From the NCBI GenBank assembly GCA_964035545.1, contig OZ037770.1, positions 9,264,973 to 9,328,972 of the forward strand: a stretch of 64,000 nucleotides of DNA, given 5' to 3'. The DNA comes from Bugula neritina. Its lineage: Eukaryota; Bryozoa; Gymnolaemata; Cheilostomatida; Bugulidae. Below, in pieces: positions 46,201 to 61,200 of this stretch. The position numbers and the translations under genes were made by a program. The first letter of the stretch is position 1; every line of letters starts with the position of its first letter. A model generated the notes under the pieces. The model worked only from the letters and a program-made list of their open reading frames with translations. It made no database searches and had not been told where the DNA came from.

Positions 46201-49200
46201 TATCAGCTGAGGTGGAAGGGGTGCGGTCACCAGCCTCACAGTTGTCCACGTCTCTGAGGCTACCAAATGGAGATGGAGTCAACACAGGGAAATCTTCAGA
46301 TGAACCTAAAGCAGAACTGACAGTAAACCTCAGGCTATGAAACCTCAATGAGTCATTTTACTGAATTTAGTACACTCTATATATCTCTAGTCTTTTGCTA
46401 TTTTTCACAGTTTAGCCGTTAATGTATATAGTTTCTTGCATTAAACTGATAAAATGCAGCTGAATAATCAAAGGTTTTTTTTCTAATTTTGCTTATTTCT
46501 CCATGTTTTCCTAATTTTATAGTAAACCAAACCCCAAACACCCAAGTTTATTAAAAATTAGGATAAAACATGGAAAATTAAGCAAAATTAGAAAAAAAAC
46601 CTTGGTTATTCAGCCGGATTTTATCAGTTTAATGCAAGAAACTATATACATTAGCATCTAAACTGTGAAAATAGCTAAAAATTAGAAATATAGAGTGTGT
46701 ACTAAATTAGATAAAATGACCATAATAGGTCCACAGACTAGAATGAGAGAGAAGTTTAGTTCTAAACTCACAACCTCAGGGAGAGAGAGTTGACAGCAGA
46801 ATAAACTTAGACCGTAGCTAGTCTTGCTACTGTCTGGTAACAGCTGAATGGCACACAGCTGTTCAGCTTCAAACAATGAGAGCTGCATTGCAAGCTACTG
46901 CCACAATGGCTTTCAGTGAAATACAATGTACAGCTGTTCAGATAGAATGTTGTGAGCAACTTAAACAGGAAATGAGAGTTTTGACGGATATAACCAACTC
47001 AGTCACATCAATTCTGGATTTATTTATCACAGTAGCATATTATCTCAATGAAACACTTAGTAAACACTGCAGAGTCCTTCACTATGAAGCTAGTCTAGCT
47101 GCTGCTATAGCAACTGTTTGTTGTAATCACATTTAGCTCTCACCTGCAATGAGCTGTATTTCATCATAGAAAAAGATTTAGCAAATAACTGAGAGGAACT
47201 CTAGTACATATAGACATGGAGAGTTTAGTACATACTTACCGAACGTGTAGCACATACTTTTGGGAAGTTTAGCATATACCTAAAGACAACTTTAGAACAT
47301 AACCGGAAGTTACTTCAACACATACCTGCATAATACTTTAAAATAGAACTACATGTCACTTTAGCACATAAATGACTAACTTTAGCACACATCCGAATGT
47401 CACTTTAGCACACATCCGAATATCACTTTAGCACATACCTGAATGTCAGTTTAGCACATACCTGTATGCGAAGAGTTCAGTGAATTGCCAGAGGAGGTGC
47501 TCCGATGCCTTCTAGCACTGTAACTGTACGGAGAGGTCTGAACATCTGGTCTAGAGATTGACGTTGATGACTTTGACCTTTTACTTGACTTTCGGAATCT
47601 GTTAAACAAACTCATGTCTCTACCTTCCCCATCAGAGAGCGCGCAGCTCGAGTCTATCCACTGTAACACGACACAGAGACACAATATGAAGCACCCAGTG
47701 ATACAGGCTAGAGTTTCACGTCAACAATTCAATAGATAACCAGTGGAGAATGACACGGCAATAAATAACCTCCCCCTCACTACCTGTAATTATGACTAAC
47801 TCCGCCTTGTTGCCATGGCAACGTAACTCTCTAAGTGGCTTCACCTGGCTGCGTACCAATGTAATAGCAGCTACTGTAGGGAAGTGAATGACAATCAATG
47901 AAGAGCTGTGTATAGACTAAGGATACATACGTCTGCGTGAGTATAAATAGGTGGAGCTCTCAGCTATACATATTTTGCTATTCAAGAAGTGCAACGATCC
48001 GTTATATTGTGACACAATAATGGAGCAAATCACAACAAGTTGCTGTCTCAAATAGAAGAGAAGCTATTAAACTGCAGCTATTATGATACTGTCAAACCTT
48101 AGCCTAATGGAAGACAAAATATATAAAAATATTGTTATTGTAATAATGTTAACTAAAAGTGATATTACTGTACGTAGAGTGGGTTGCAGCAAGTCGTAGT
48201 GTCAAAGTAATGCAAATTAAGTTGTAGTATAACTAATAGACTTACAGTATAAATATATCCTTACAGGCTAGTAAATTCATTAAAAATAAATACATAAAAA
48301 TTCTTTTTGTTTACTACTTTATTTATCTAAACAAAGTAAACTTGTATTTTGGATGCCATTTTATCCATTTTCAGAGTTAATTGAATGAAATTTAAGGTTA
48401 AAAAACTTCATTAAACTTTAAAAGTAAAGTTCCAACCTATAACCTTCACACAGTGGTATCCAAAATATAAGAATACTTTATTTAGATAGATAAAGTAGTA
48501 AAAAAAAAATGCTTCTCGTTTATTTATCTTTTATTAGACATAACTGTACATACAGCACACTTACCTGAGTAGATTTACTGGTTTCATAGTCAACTTGTTC
48601 ACACACAGCATCACCACCTATATGACATATATGACACTAGAGATTAGTATTTCCAGAGAGGTGAACAACTGCTAGTAAGCAGCAAATGATGTTAATATAT
48701 TATATAACATATTAGGCCATTACTAATAACATATAATACTTGACCAGCTTGAAAGGTGATAGAAACAGCTGCTACTGTTGTGCTAATTAGTGGTGGATGC
48801 AGACACAGTCACCCCCTGCACTACACATTCATTCAAAAAATGGTTAGTACCCCCTGATTTATCCATTCCCTCAATGAATGTTTAGTAATAATATGAAAAT
48901 GTTTAGTAAAAATATGAAACTGTTGATTTAATAAAGTTGAAACTCTAAATTTACAGTTACTGAAATGTTATATATGCATTATGTAGAACATTAATCAGCT
49001 GTAACCCCTTTTGCCTGCTTTCTTTATCCACTCCTAGATAAATACTCCAAATCTAAGAGCCAATTCCATTAAAGTAGGGTTACTACAGAGAAGTTCCTTA
49101 CTTATTTGGTGAAGCACAGAAATGTTGTTTAAAGATCAAAGTGATATTTGTTCAATAGAGAATTCATAGTGAAAGAGATACAAGTCATACTTCTGCAGGC

Positions 49201-52200
49201 ACTGTCGTGTTGAGATTGTGGTGTAGTGACTAGCCGCTGAAAGTCTGGGGTTCGAACCCCAGTGGGAGCAAATATTTTACAGACACCAGTCTAGCTCTTA
49301 CCATAAACTACAGCCCAGTCATCTGCACTGTGTCTTGTCTCCTTGTGATATTCACTCAGTCGGTTTGGAGTTAGTAGTGGGGAGGTAACTTCAACTACAA
49401 CAACACATCCAAAACAGCCATGCCACAACGTTATAACAAATACGTCAACACTAGAAGCGGAGAACACAACTTCTACACCTACAAAAAATAACTTCAAACT
49501 ATTGAATTGTTGGAATGCAAAACACAGATATATGTAGCCATAACATTGTAGTATATAACACATATTGCATAGCCATAACACTCGTTTGAAAATCTTTGGA
49601 TCATGCTATACTGTCATTTATACTTTGAAACAAGCTATGTTATGTAAATAGTCAATGTTATGTTTAAATAGTACCTATATGTTATGCTTATCTGCTACTG
49701 ATATTCTAAAAGCATCTGATAAGCATGCATGAGAAGCACATCTTACTTGGACGACACACGTCAAAGGCTGTACCAATGAAAGTGTGAAGCTCGTGATAAC
49801 CACACATTTCAGAGATCTGGGAGTTGACCCTATGACCTTCCCCGGAGTCTACTACGCTCCGGATAGCCTCACCACTCTCTTCACCGTCACTGCCACACTC
49901 CAGCACCGTCTCAAGTTCCGACTTCTTGGAGAGAGACTGTCGTCTAGACGCTACCGGAACCTTGAAAGAGAATAACTCCTTGGAAGGCAGCGACTCAGTC
50001 ACATCGGAATCTTCAACAATGGCGTCCGGGTTCTCCTCGGGAATAGAAATGAGTGCCGGAGACGGTGGAGCAGACAACTTCCCATTGGCTGACTGTATGA
50101 TGTCATTGTATAGCCTATCCAGATCAGCATCAAAGAAGGCTCCATTGCGGGTGGGTGAACAGAGAACCCGACTGCTACTGGAATAGAACGAGTCTAAACT
50201 TTGACTAAGCTTTGCATCTGATGACATCATCAAACAGGAAACTGGCCGCTTGTTTCTAATGACAGGAAGAGAAAAGAATGACTCATCGTCAACATCCTTT
50301 ACTAGTGTGGTCTGGTTAGGTAGAGACTTTGACCGGGTGAGTCGCTGACAGGGATTTGTCTTCCCTTTAGTCCACTTGTCAGTTGGTGCATTGTCATGCT
50401 TATTTGTGAGCTTCCTATTGGTTACTTCGGCAGCTGGCGGCAAGCTCAAGGCAGCGTCATCTACTGAGAGACCAACACTGGTGTGCTGTCTAAAAGATGG
50501 AGCAGCTATTTGCAGGATACACTTACTGGATTGCTGGCAGCAGATGACAGATGATGAGTCATTCCCCTTCCTCTGATTGGACGATTCATTTACTTCCTCT
50601 TTCGAAGATTTCGTACTGGCTAGCCTGTTATTCATAGTTTCTATAAGTGAAAGAAATGGAATAAGCTACAGCAACCTGCAGTAATGCATGCTAACATTTG
50701 AATATAATCATTATATTAAATGAAAGTTATAACTTAAATGTAAATCAGCAACATAATTACATGAATAGAGCAGCAATGGATAATGAAACAATACTACAGT
50801 AAATTAAACTTGAGACTAGAAAAATCATTGTAGGTTAAAGCAACAGTAAATTATAGCAACTCAGCATGAAAACACAATTCCAAACTTCCACATTGAATAA
50901 AACCTTTAAAAGTACCAATTAAAATGTCGTTATTAGAATTAGCAGCAGCTTTTGAAACTTAGTTTAGTTTCTACGGTAGTTAGCAATGCAACTGGCAGGA
51001 AAATATTCAACCATTTATTTAATTCGAATTCCGAGTCAAATGCCATGCAGGACAAGATAACTCTTGAGTCATACAGCTGAGTTTTTGGGTATGAGTGAGT
51101 ATGGAACAGAGATTGAAATATGAAGCAGCAAAAATAAAAGTTGCTGGAAAGAGAAGTTGAAAAGAGAAAAGCCAGTTGGCTAGCATGGCACATGTAATAG
51201 CAGTGTTTAGCCAGTTTGCTCACTCCAAACACCTCATAGAAGCATTTAGCACACTCGAAGTTAAATATTTAGAGCTAAATGAGGAGAGCTAAGCCATGCA
51301 ATGAACTGCTAACAGCATCAACACCCACAGAGTCAAAACATACCTGTCAACTACCGCTGCCGATGCTGCCAATACAGAAATAGCTACGATATAGAAATAG
51401 CAACGATATATACAAGTTGCCCATCAATACTTTTCTACTAGAGCGCTAAGAGTAAAAGTACTACAAGTATCTTACAAGTAAATAGGATAAACCTAAATGA
51501 TTAAGACTGAAGTGGCTGATGTATTTATTACATCATTCTGGCAGCTTGCTTCTAAATATTGAGTAATTAGTAAGACTTCCAATACCAGCAGTTGCCCAGC
51601 AGTTAATGCATAGCAGTGCATATCCTGTATAATTAAAAGTGTGATGTATAATTTGTATTATTACAGTAGTATAATATATCTATTGGCTAAACCATAGGAT
51701 GCATATGTATATAATACATTAACATACTGGACAGCTAGTCAATAAGGATATGCTATAGTTGTAGTTAGCAGCAGAAAATAGGCACAATTTCAACTAATTA
51801 TAATCCAATATATGCTGTAATAATTTCATCATCAGTGGAATAATATGTTACTAGAAAAGACTATTTTGTAATAAACGCAGCTAGTAATAAAAACTGTTAA
51901 TGAGTTTTAGATTGAAATTAAATAGGGTTTGCCTTCTACAGCCTGAAATGGCATTATAATTGCAAATATGTACAAAGTACCAAATCACACACTGAACAGT
52001 TTTCTTTTCATGGAGTGTAACATTTCTGTTAACTTATGAAAAGTTACAGCCACAAACTACTAATTTTGTTAAATATATTATAATAGTAGCTATAAAGTTA
52101 ATCAGTTACTTAGCAACTAGCTGGGTGTTTATTTCCACGAATGCACTTATAGTTTCAGAAACATGGAGCAGCGTGATCAGGTGGTTCGAGAACTGTCTCA

Positions 52201-55200
52201 GTGAACGCAAGGTCAGTGGTTCGAATCCCAGTAAAGGCCAGTGGTGATGCTAGGAAGAGCATTCAGTCTAAATTTCTCCTTAGCCACAACAGAAAACAAG
52301 TTCCTATCTTTCTTAAAACAACCGTTTCCAGCTGGGGTTCTCACAGGGATGGTGATTATAAACTAGCATGATCAAGAGAGTTCCATTATCATACAGTGTA
52401 TATACATATAGCTTATATATACATATATATTGTCCATTTTAGTTTTGCATTTTTTAAACACGGGTTATTCACAACAACCAATAAATTAAACAATATGGCC
52501 GCTACCCCAACAGGACAAAGCAGAGATAGGTGAGAAAAAAAAATTTAAACGATATTCAAGGACAGGCCTGCTAGAAAATAAGAAGTGAAAATTTAAACAA
52601 TAATATTTAAAACTTTTTTTAAAACATTGCCAACTATAGACCACTGAAATATCTCCTGTAACTGGACTATGAAACAGAGAGTGAGTGGCTAATAGCTTAC
52701 ATGAGGCTAACAACACGATGCTGTGAGCAGGTGATATTGTTGATATAAACATAGGTAGAATAGGCTAATACAACGCTAGCAGCATGTAAGACAGTTAATT
52801 AGGGAGCAGTGAGTAACTAGACTTGAGTAGTGAAAGCAAACATCTGCTAAATAATTGGACATAAGCTGGCAGGTTGTCTTAGATTTGTCTTCTCATTAAA
52901 TGCCATTGCACTGATGGAAACTAATCACAAGTATGCATACTGTAGTCTGTGCTTTCTTTATATCACAGTAGAATGGGAGGGCAGTAAATACTGTAGTTAT
53001 ATGCTTGTTTCAGATGTGGACATTTACTAACCATATATAACAGCTACTTGTAGAGTTGGTTATTCAAGTGTAAAACTTAATGGAAGACCAGATTTGTGAA
53101 CCAAATAAGAAGAAAATCGAGAGGGAAATTAGGATCAAGCAATTAGTTGATTGTGCAATACTGTTCTAGAATTATGAGTAAGCATGTAACTTTATCATAG
53201 GCTATAGAAGAAAAACCAATAAAAGCCTGTAATAATTTTATGAAGTGAGAATTTTTGGAGCAGATAATCATATCTGGTTTTTCACCCTGCAATATCTATA
53301 GTATCAATATCAATAATACCAACTTGCCACCTAGTTATTAGCAAGACATATGATGCTATATATCTAACAACAGAAAAAGATGATTGCTTACAAATGTTAT
53401 GTAAAACTGTTTCAACTTCACAGCAGCTAGCCTAGTGTTTATGTATGTATTTAGAAGTTGTCTTCTCACATTGCTTTAAATATTAACTAGATCAACAAAG
53501 CTTATAAAAGTCATTCAGCTAGGTTCTTGCTTTATTAATCAAAGGTTTCACGACCTAATAATGTTATTAGTAGTGTAGGATTTGGGGGTTAATGCAATAA
53601 TTTGGTTAGAAATAATGTACCAGAGCCAATAGTCAATCAATAAAATCAATCATTGAAATCAATACTCAATAACGTTATACTAGGACCTGTTGCAGAGTTG
53701 CAGGAAAAGCAATAGACCATATGTTAAAGCTGAGAAGATTAATTGAAGCAAATGATGTGTTATCAGCAAAGCATAGGTGGCGCCACACCAACCGTTGCAC
53801 GGAGCTCTAAAGCAGTACCTCAATGCACAGCCTACCTTAACTTCAACATGTAGCCTAGACATCAATAGTTGAAAATACCAATAAAATCAATCATATCAAT
53901 AATCAATTAATATTACAAGCAAAAGAAACCTATATCATTCTATGAGATACTACAAAGAGAACAAATAAAATATATACTAGTACAAGCACCACAACAAAAT
54001 GTATAGTAAAAAACTAAGCCCTTTCTCTGTAGCCTTTATTTTAAATAAGAAAATACATAAATAAAAACTCAGCAAGATAATACCCAAAGGTCACTAAACT
54101 AAGACACTTATAGGTACCAACAGACAACTATCAAATCACTAAGTCTCACCTTGACCTTCGTAGTCAGAGTTCTCAAACATCCAGTGAGGTTTGGGAGAGT
54201 CAAGTTGACTTTGTCTGGAAATAGAAATATATAACAGTGACAAGAGATGAGTAGTGCTATGTTTATTGAGTGGGTGTCATTGATAGCTCTGTTTGCTGTT
54301 ATACTGTTAGAAATAGAGCCAGCAGTGATGGAAGCCTAAATGTTGTGAATGAGAGAAAAATCCTTTCTCTCTCCAAATTGAAAATTAAAATAATTATATT
54401 AAAGTACTGCTAAGGGAGCAGCCGTGGTCTAGGGGTTAGAGCGTTTGCCTAGTAAGCACGAAGTCATGGGTTCAAACCCGTCAAAGGCTATTGGTGATGT
54501 TAAGAAAAGCATCCAGTCATAATTGCTCCTGTGCCCCATCTGAATAAGTCTTTAGCCCGATTTAGAAAAAAACTTTTTCCACCAGGGGTTTCTCACAGGG
54601 ATGGTGACTATAAACTTGTGTGAGTTTTAGTGCTGCTTCTAGATTAAAATCTTGCAGTCAAAATTTGAAACCTATTACGTAAAATTATACAGCAGCTAGC
54701 TTTTGTGTATTTAACTACACATATAATAGACACTATGAGCTCACCTGGACTCAAAGCTGGTGCCAGAAAAAGTGAAGATTATCCGCCGATCACCATTCTG
54801 ATCCTTAGCCTCAGCACTCTCGCAATTTTCATTCATTTCACTAACTGGAGATATGGGCATTCCCAATGAAGGAAATGAGGCTACTAGCTTCAGTTTACCA
54901 GAGCCTGGGGTTGAGGGGGTGATGGGTCGTCCCATAGAAGCACTGCTTGGGTGCAGCAATGAAGACCTTACTCTGCTTGTAGAATCAGTCATATTGAAAC
55001 CTGTTAGAAAACAGATTGCATGTCCATCAACAGTTAAAAGTGAGAGTCACTCAAATGGACAAAACATCTAAGAAGACGTATTTATATGAAATGCCAGAAG
55101 TACCAGGTACAGGAGCCTGGGACTATAACAGAAGAAGAGGAGGGTAGACACAGCTGTGTGTTCACACAGTATGAGCAACTTGAGTCACAATATAAAAACC

Positions 55201-58200
55201 ACTTGCTAATAAACATGTAGTACTAACACACACCTAACCTTCAGACTATATATGATAATTGTATTGTTTCTAACTGTAATAGTTTCCAAATATAAAGTCA
55301 AAGACTACAGCTGAAGATAAGGGGAGGAGTCGCAAACATAGCCCCTCCCCTCTTCCCTCGTAAGTGATTTATTTGAACAGCCCAATCATAGAGGTCAAGG
55401 CCAAAAACACACATCTGGTTGATCTGAGGTTTACCAGCTTCTACCAAGTGACCAAGAGCTATCAATCTGGCATTAAACTAGTATATTTTAGAGGAAAACG
55501 TAACAAATACAAATATAAACAAGACACAGTGACAATCTAGAAAAAGTTGTTTTCCTCATCATGAACTATTATATAATTGTAAGCACAACATTTTAGTATG
55601 ATTATTGACTCTCTTCATTTGAAAGCGACATAGAAAACCTAAAATATGAAAAATATTGTTCTTTGAAGCTTATTACTTTTGATTTTTTAGGCCTTTCAGC
55701 GTCCCTTTGTTGAACTGCAATGTTATAGAAAGTTGACAGTAGTTACATCAACATACATTTAGTTACACCAGTAACACACTAACCTGAAGAGCTCGAGGTG
55801 GAAGTTGAACTACCGGAAGAAGAGGTAAAGAGGGCGTTGCTAGGCGACACATTAGCTACAGTACCCTGAAATATATACAATATACTTGGTAAGGGTGTGT
55901 TAGCTACAGTAGCGTACAACATATACGGGACAAGAGTTAGTGAGGAATTGTTCTGTAGGCGAATGGTTCTATAAGCAGCTTCGAGTTGGGGGGTGACTGA
56001 TATTAAATGTAGCGAAAATCAGTCACTTATATTACTACTTTGGAGTTATGTTCTTTACATACTTATATATTCCATATTACATCATTTTGTAACCTGTTTC
56101 CTGTTTACCCATAATCCCTCTCTTTTGTTCCTGTGTCTCCATTAAAATAAATTGCTAAACTGAATAATCTATTTACGTCTAAGTGGGGGTTTCAATAAAC
56201 CTCAATTTTATAAACTCAAGAATCCTAAACTATTGCACTCAGTCACCCCAACTCAGAGCTGCTTGTAGAACCATAACAACATCGCGCTGAAGACAAACTG
56301 AAGGGTGCATTAGCAGAAAGTCACAAACACACCACAATTACAAGTTGGTTCACCTCTTCCTTATGAGTGTGCAAAGGTCAACAAACAGGTAGGCAGGTAT
56401 TATAGTTTATTAACACTAATAACTTACTAGGGTTCTACTAGACAAACATCTGCTACCTACTATACAACAATACACTCAACTTTACCTTTCTGTGAGAGCC
56501 AGCATTTGCCTGACAAAGACCACACAAATACTAAAAGTTATTATATCCTGTGCAGACACAGAATATTTAAACTAGAGATTTTTCTCTAAATTAGCAGACT
56601 ATCTAATCACTACAATAGCAAAACATTTTGGTTGAAACTGACTTAAAACATTTTTTGCCAAATAAACACAAGATAGCTAAAAACTCAGTATAATAAACCA
56701 ATGAACCAACATTTCTTACAAGATATTTGCTGGATATCATAAGTTTAGCACAATGATGTGTGAATCAGAAAAGTAAATACCACCTTATATGGGAATGTCT
56801 GATAAATTCATTTAATATCTACTAGAGTCCACAGCAAGTAACGCTATCACAGGTAAAATCATGGCAGGTAAAACCATGGCAGGTAAATAGTTTTCAAGTC
56901 ATATTGACTTCCTTGACAGAAGAGAATTTTTCAAATACACAAGTTTTACCAGAAAGTTTTGTAGCCTGAGCACTTAACATAAGACGAAGACGGTACACTT
57001 TGACCCTCACCCTAACCAAATAAGATGAACCTGCAGGCTATGTAGAATACCACTCCTCTTGCACTAAACAGCACTCAGTAACTCACCCAGCCGCCATTAG
57101 CTACGAGGAAGCCGGCAGCTCTGTCGAATATCATCTGAGTAGTAAAGTCAGCGACATATGAGACACCAGCGTGACCTCTGTTCATGATGTGACCAACCAT
57201 TGCGCTGCCGAGCTTCATGTACAGTGAGATCTGCAAAGTTAATGGACCTTAGTCTAAGATAAGAGAGAGCTGAGCCTATATGAGTGTGAGATCACAGTCT
57301 AGACATGTAAGATCACAGTCTAGGTATGTGAAGAATGGTGACACACAAGTAGATAACTATCATTTTGTTAGCGATATAAGTTCTAGCTAACAACTATATT
57401 GATATTTATTACATAAACTATCAGTTTCAGCATTAGACCTTACGAAATGTGCCTCATTCACTTTTAAAAGTATGTGAATTTGTTTATTATATCCTATATT
57501 CAACAGATTAGCTGTAATAAAACAACTTATACTGTGAAACAAAATCTAGCGGTTCCTATAAAAATAACTGGTTTTAGTGGGACAACTCCAAGCACCCCTT
57601 TGAAAACCTGACACAGAATAAAAGCATATCTGTAGAGTACAGCAAATGCAACTTGAAATATTAGGTATTTCCCTTAGTTCAAGTGACTCTCCTGTACATA
57701 AGACGGGACCTACCTGAGGCCAGCCGACTTCTGGTGCAAGATCTTGGGCTACTCTATCAACAAGTCTAACAAACTGGTCATACTGAACACGCTGGTGCTT
57801 CTCCTCCGGCATAGCTTCTTGCATTGCTTCATTGATTTTGCGATCATACTGTCTACCTGTTTCATAGAAGTGGCACCGTAGCAGCACATGGCTATGTTAC
57901 ATTATAACATGTTACAATATAATACTACCATGATATATAATATTATATATTGTTTCACTCATTTTGAGATCATACTGTCTACTTGTTAATTTATAATCAT
58001 GCTAATAAGTCGTGCTATATAATAATAAACTTCAATGCAAAACTATAGGCATAGTAAACTATATTATATTACACTATATAACACAGTATTCCAGAAAGAT
58101 ATAATACATATATAGAGAAGTTTTATGAAAGAAATCATAATGCAGTAAATGTAGAGAATTGAACTATTAGTAGGGCCAGAGGGAGAGGGGAGTATAAACC

Positions 58201-61200
58201 TCACTGGTGAAGCATATCAATAAGTTGTAACATGCGCTGCATTTGTAGCTAGCTAACAATAATTATTGGGTCTCAAGTTCGAAATTATTGTGAGAATTTC
58301 TAACTAAATAGTTTCTAATGTTATTTAGGTTTGTCGAGTGATTTTAAATACTAAATTCACTCATTCACCCTGCTGAAACACAATACAATGCAAATTGTAG
58401 GTCATTAATGGCCAGAATAATTTTGAAAAAAACTTGCTGTACAATAATTATAATACACAAGCTAAATTTCACTTTACAGTTCAATCATAAAATGGACCAA
58501 TTAAAAGCATTGTTATACGAAGATAAAATACTAACCAATCACTTGTAGGAAATCTGCAACTTTGGTGTGAGGTGTAGGGGGTACAACTCCAACAGTTGGC
58601 GAAACCACTACCAGTAAACACAAAGAACACACTAATTATTATAATAAAGTATAGACAAACAGATTGTGTTATTATTTATTCCTGAGAGTATGGGTGATTG
58701 CCAGAATTCATTAATCATAGTTTATTGCCAGATTATATGATCCAATATGGCATACAAAGCTAGCATGACGTGGGATAAAATAATGGTACAGCAATATTTT
58801 GTGAAAACGCATATACAGCGTATATTATATCGTGGCTGACATAAACAATTTAAGACTTGAAAGAAATTTGCAGCACCATCTTTAAGTGACAGTTGAAAAA
58901 ATTTTGGTCATGCCATGCAGCTGAATATAAGCAAAAAAGCTGATACAGTGTATGTATTGCTAATAGATGTTTCTCACTTGGGAGTTGTGCTACCTGTACA
59001 AGTTACTTGATTTAAAAATCTACTTGTTCTATTGTGATGCTTACAGCTGATCATTGCTTAGTACTACCTGAAATGCATACTGTATAGATATTACAGTGCT
59101 CCTTCTGTATCTCACTATTCGAGTTTTCACGAAACTCTATAGGTCAAGAGAAGGGCTTGAACTCCCATTCAAACGCTTATGTATATATGTATAGGGAAAA
59201 AAGGGTAAATTTAACAGATCAGTGATTTAAATATGGTTTTCTACTATATCACGGTTTGAGGTTTTGGGACTTGTAGCTTAGTGAGATATGGAGGGAGCAC
59301 TGTACAGCTTAGTGAGATATGGAGGGAGCACTGTATAGTTTAGTGAGATATGGAGGGAGCACTGTGTAGCTTAGTGAGATATGGAGGGAGCACTGTATAG
59401 CTCAGTGAGATATGGAGGGAGCACTGTATAGCTTAGTGAGATATGGAGGGAGTACTGTGTAGCTTAGTGAGATATGGAGGGAGCACTGTATAGCTTAGTG
59501 AGATATGGAGGTAGCACTGTATAGATTAGTGAGATATGGAGGGAGTACTGTGTAGCTTAGTGAGATATGGAGGGAGCACTGTATAGCTTAGTGAGATATG
59601 GAGGTAGCACTGTATAGCTTAGTGAGATATGGAGGGAGTACTGTGTAGCTTAGTGAGATATGGAGGGAGCACTGTGTAGCTCAGTGAGATATGGAGGGAG
59701 CACTGTATAGCTTAGTGAGATATGGAGGGAGCACTGTATAGCTTAGTGAGATACAGAGGGAGCACTGTATAGCTCAGTGAGATATGGAGGGAGCACTGTA
59801 TAGCTTAGTGAGATATGGAGGGAGCACTGTATAGCTCAGTGAGATATGGAGGGAGCACTGTATTCAGCATTACCTGCAGAGACGTAACTATCACCTAGCA
59901 TTACCTGCAAAGAAGCAACTATTACCTAGCATTACATGAGAGGATATAGCAATCACCTCACACTACCTGAGAGGGTACCTGAGTATTACCGAAGATTACC
60001 TGAGAGGGTACGAGTGACTTCTGTCTGTATTTCCTTTAGGGCACGCTCTCTCGGGGTCAATAGGTCAAACTCAACCTCTACAAAGCGTGTAAAATGTTTT
60101 ATTACTGTCATGTTATATAGATTTAGAACACAAGCTAAGTTGTGCATTTACAGGGGTTATGGGTTCAATCTCCAACAAAGGCCATTTGTGATGTTAGAAA
60201 GAGCATCCAGTGCTGCACATATGAATAAGTCCTTTGCTTGTTTTAAATCCCCTCCACCAGAGTTCTCTCACAGGGAATGTGACTATAAACTTGCGTGAGT
60301 TTTTTCAAGTTGTGCATTTATTGAAAAAATACTGTAAAGGGAAACTTTCAACTCATGCCAGTTTGCAGTTTCCTCTGAAAATCTTAGCATGCAGTTTTCA
60401 ATTCAAGCTAACAAATTTATCATCATTTTTACCACTATTATTAGGTAACAGAAATATAGCCAGGACTTTGCTATGCTAGACGTTGCAGTAGCTCTCTATA
60501 AGTACTGACAGCATGTATAGATATGCCACTACATAGCACATCACTGTATGTAACTATCACATGCTAGTGTGAATACCACACAGGAGTGTAGAATTAAATC
60601 GAATAGAATCAATAGATGAATGACCTTGAACTCAGTAAGTAGAAAACAAAGTCACTGACTGATAGTATGTGCCTCTGAAGCTACTGCGTTAGCATGTACA
60701 TTGAAATTACAGAGTAGAGCAAATATACATATTATTTGACAGCAGGGCACGAGTAACTCAACTAGTCTTTAACACAACTAAGTATAAGTTTGTACGAGAT
60801 CAATAACTGTTTCCATGAATCAAAGTCAGTGTGAACTCATGGCTGCTCAATAAATTGCAGAGAATCCCAGCTGTGAGAGCCGCTACGTGATTGGTTAGGC
60901 AGCCGCAACATCAAAGTTGCTTCAAGCATGGAAACAGAGTGAATGTGACTCTACTTACCACTAGGGGGCGTTAAGTTCTCCATATAATAATAGTTCTGGG
61001 CAGCTACAGTATAAGAAAATGCACATTATGTCATAAGATATCAATCAAATTACAGAAATTGAATGTAATAAAGTAATAGTAAACACATAATAAAACAGCC
61101 TGCTATTTTTTATTAGTAATATATCAATTCGCTGTTCTATAATAAAAAATACTAGAAATTTAGAGCTATTGTCACACTCACACATACCTATAATGTCAAT

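Noticed and set aside
46876-47136. 86-codon plus-strand ORF with moderately complex sequence
   Set aside because: It lies inside an intron of the opposite-strand gene. I see no splice or promoter evidence and no family match.
49213-49273. Functional tRNA gene
   Set aside because: Strong T-arm and B box but no matching acceptor stem, anticodon arm or terminator; better read as a SINE head.
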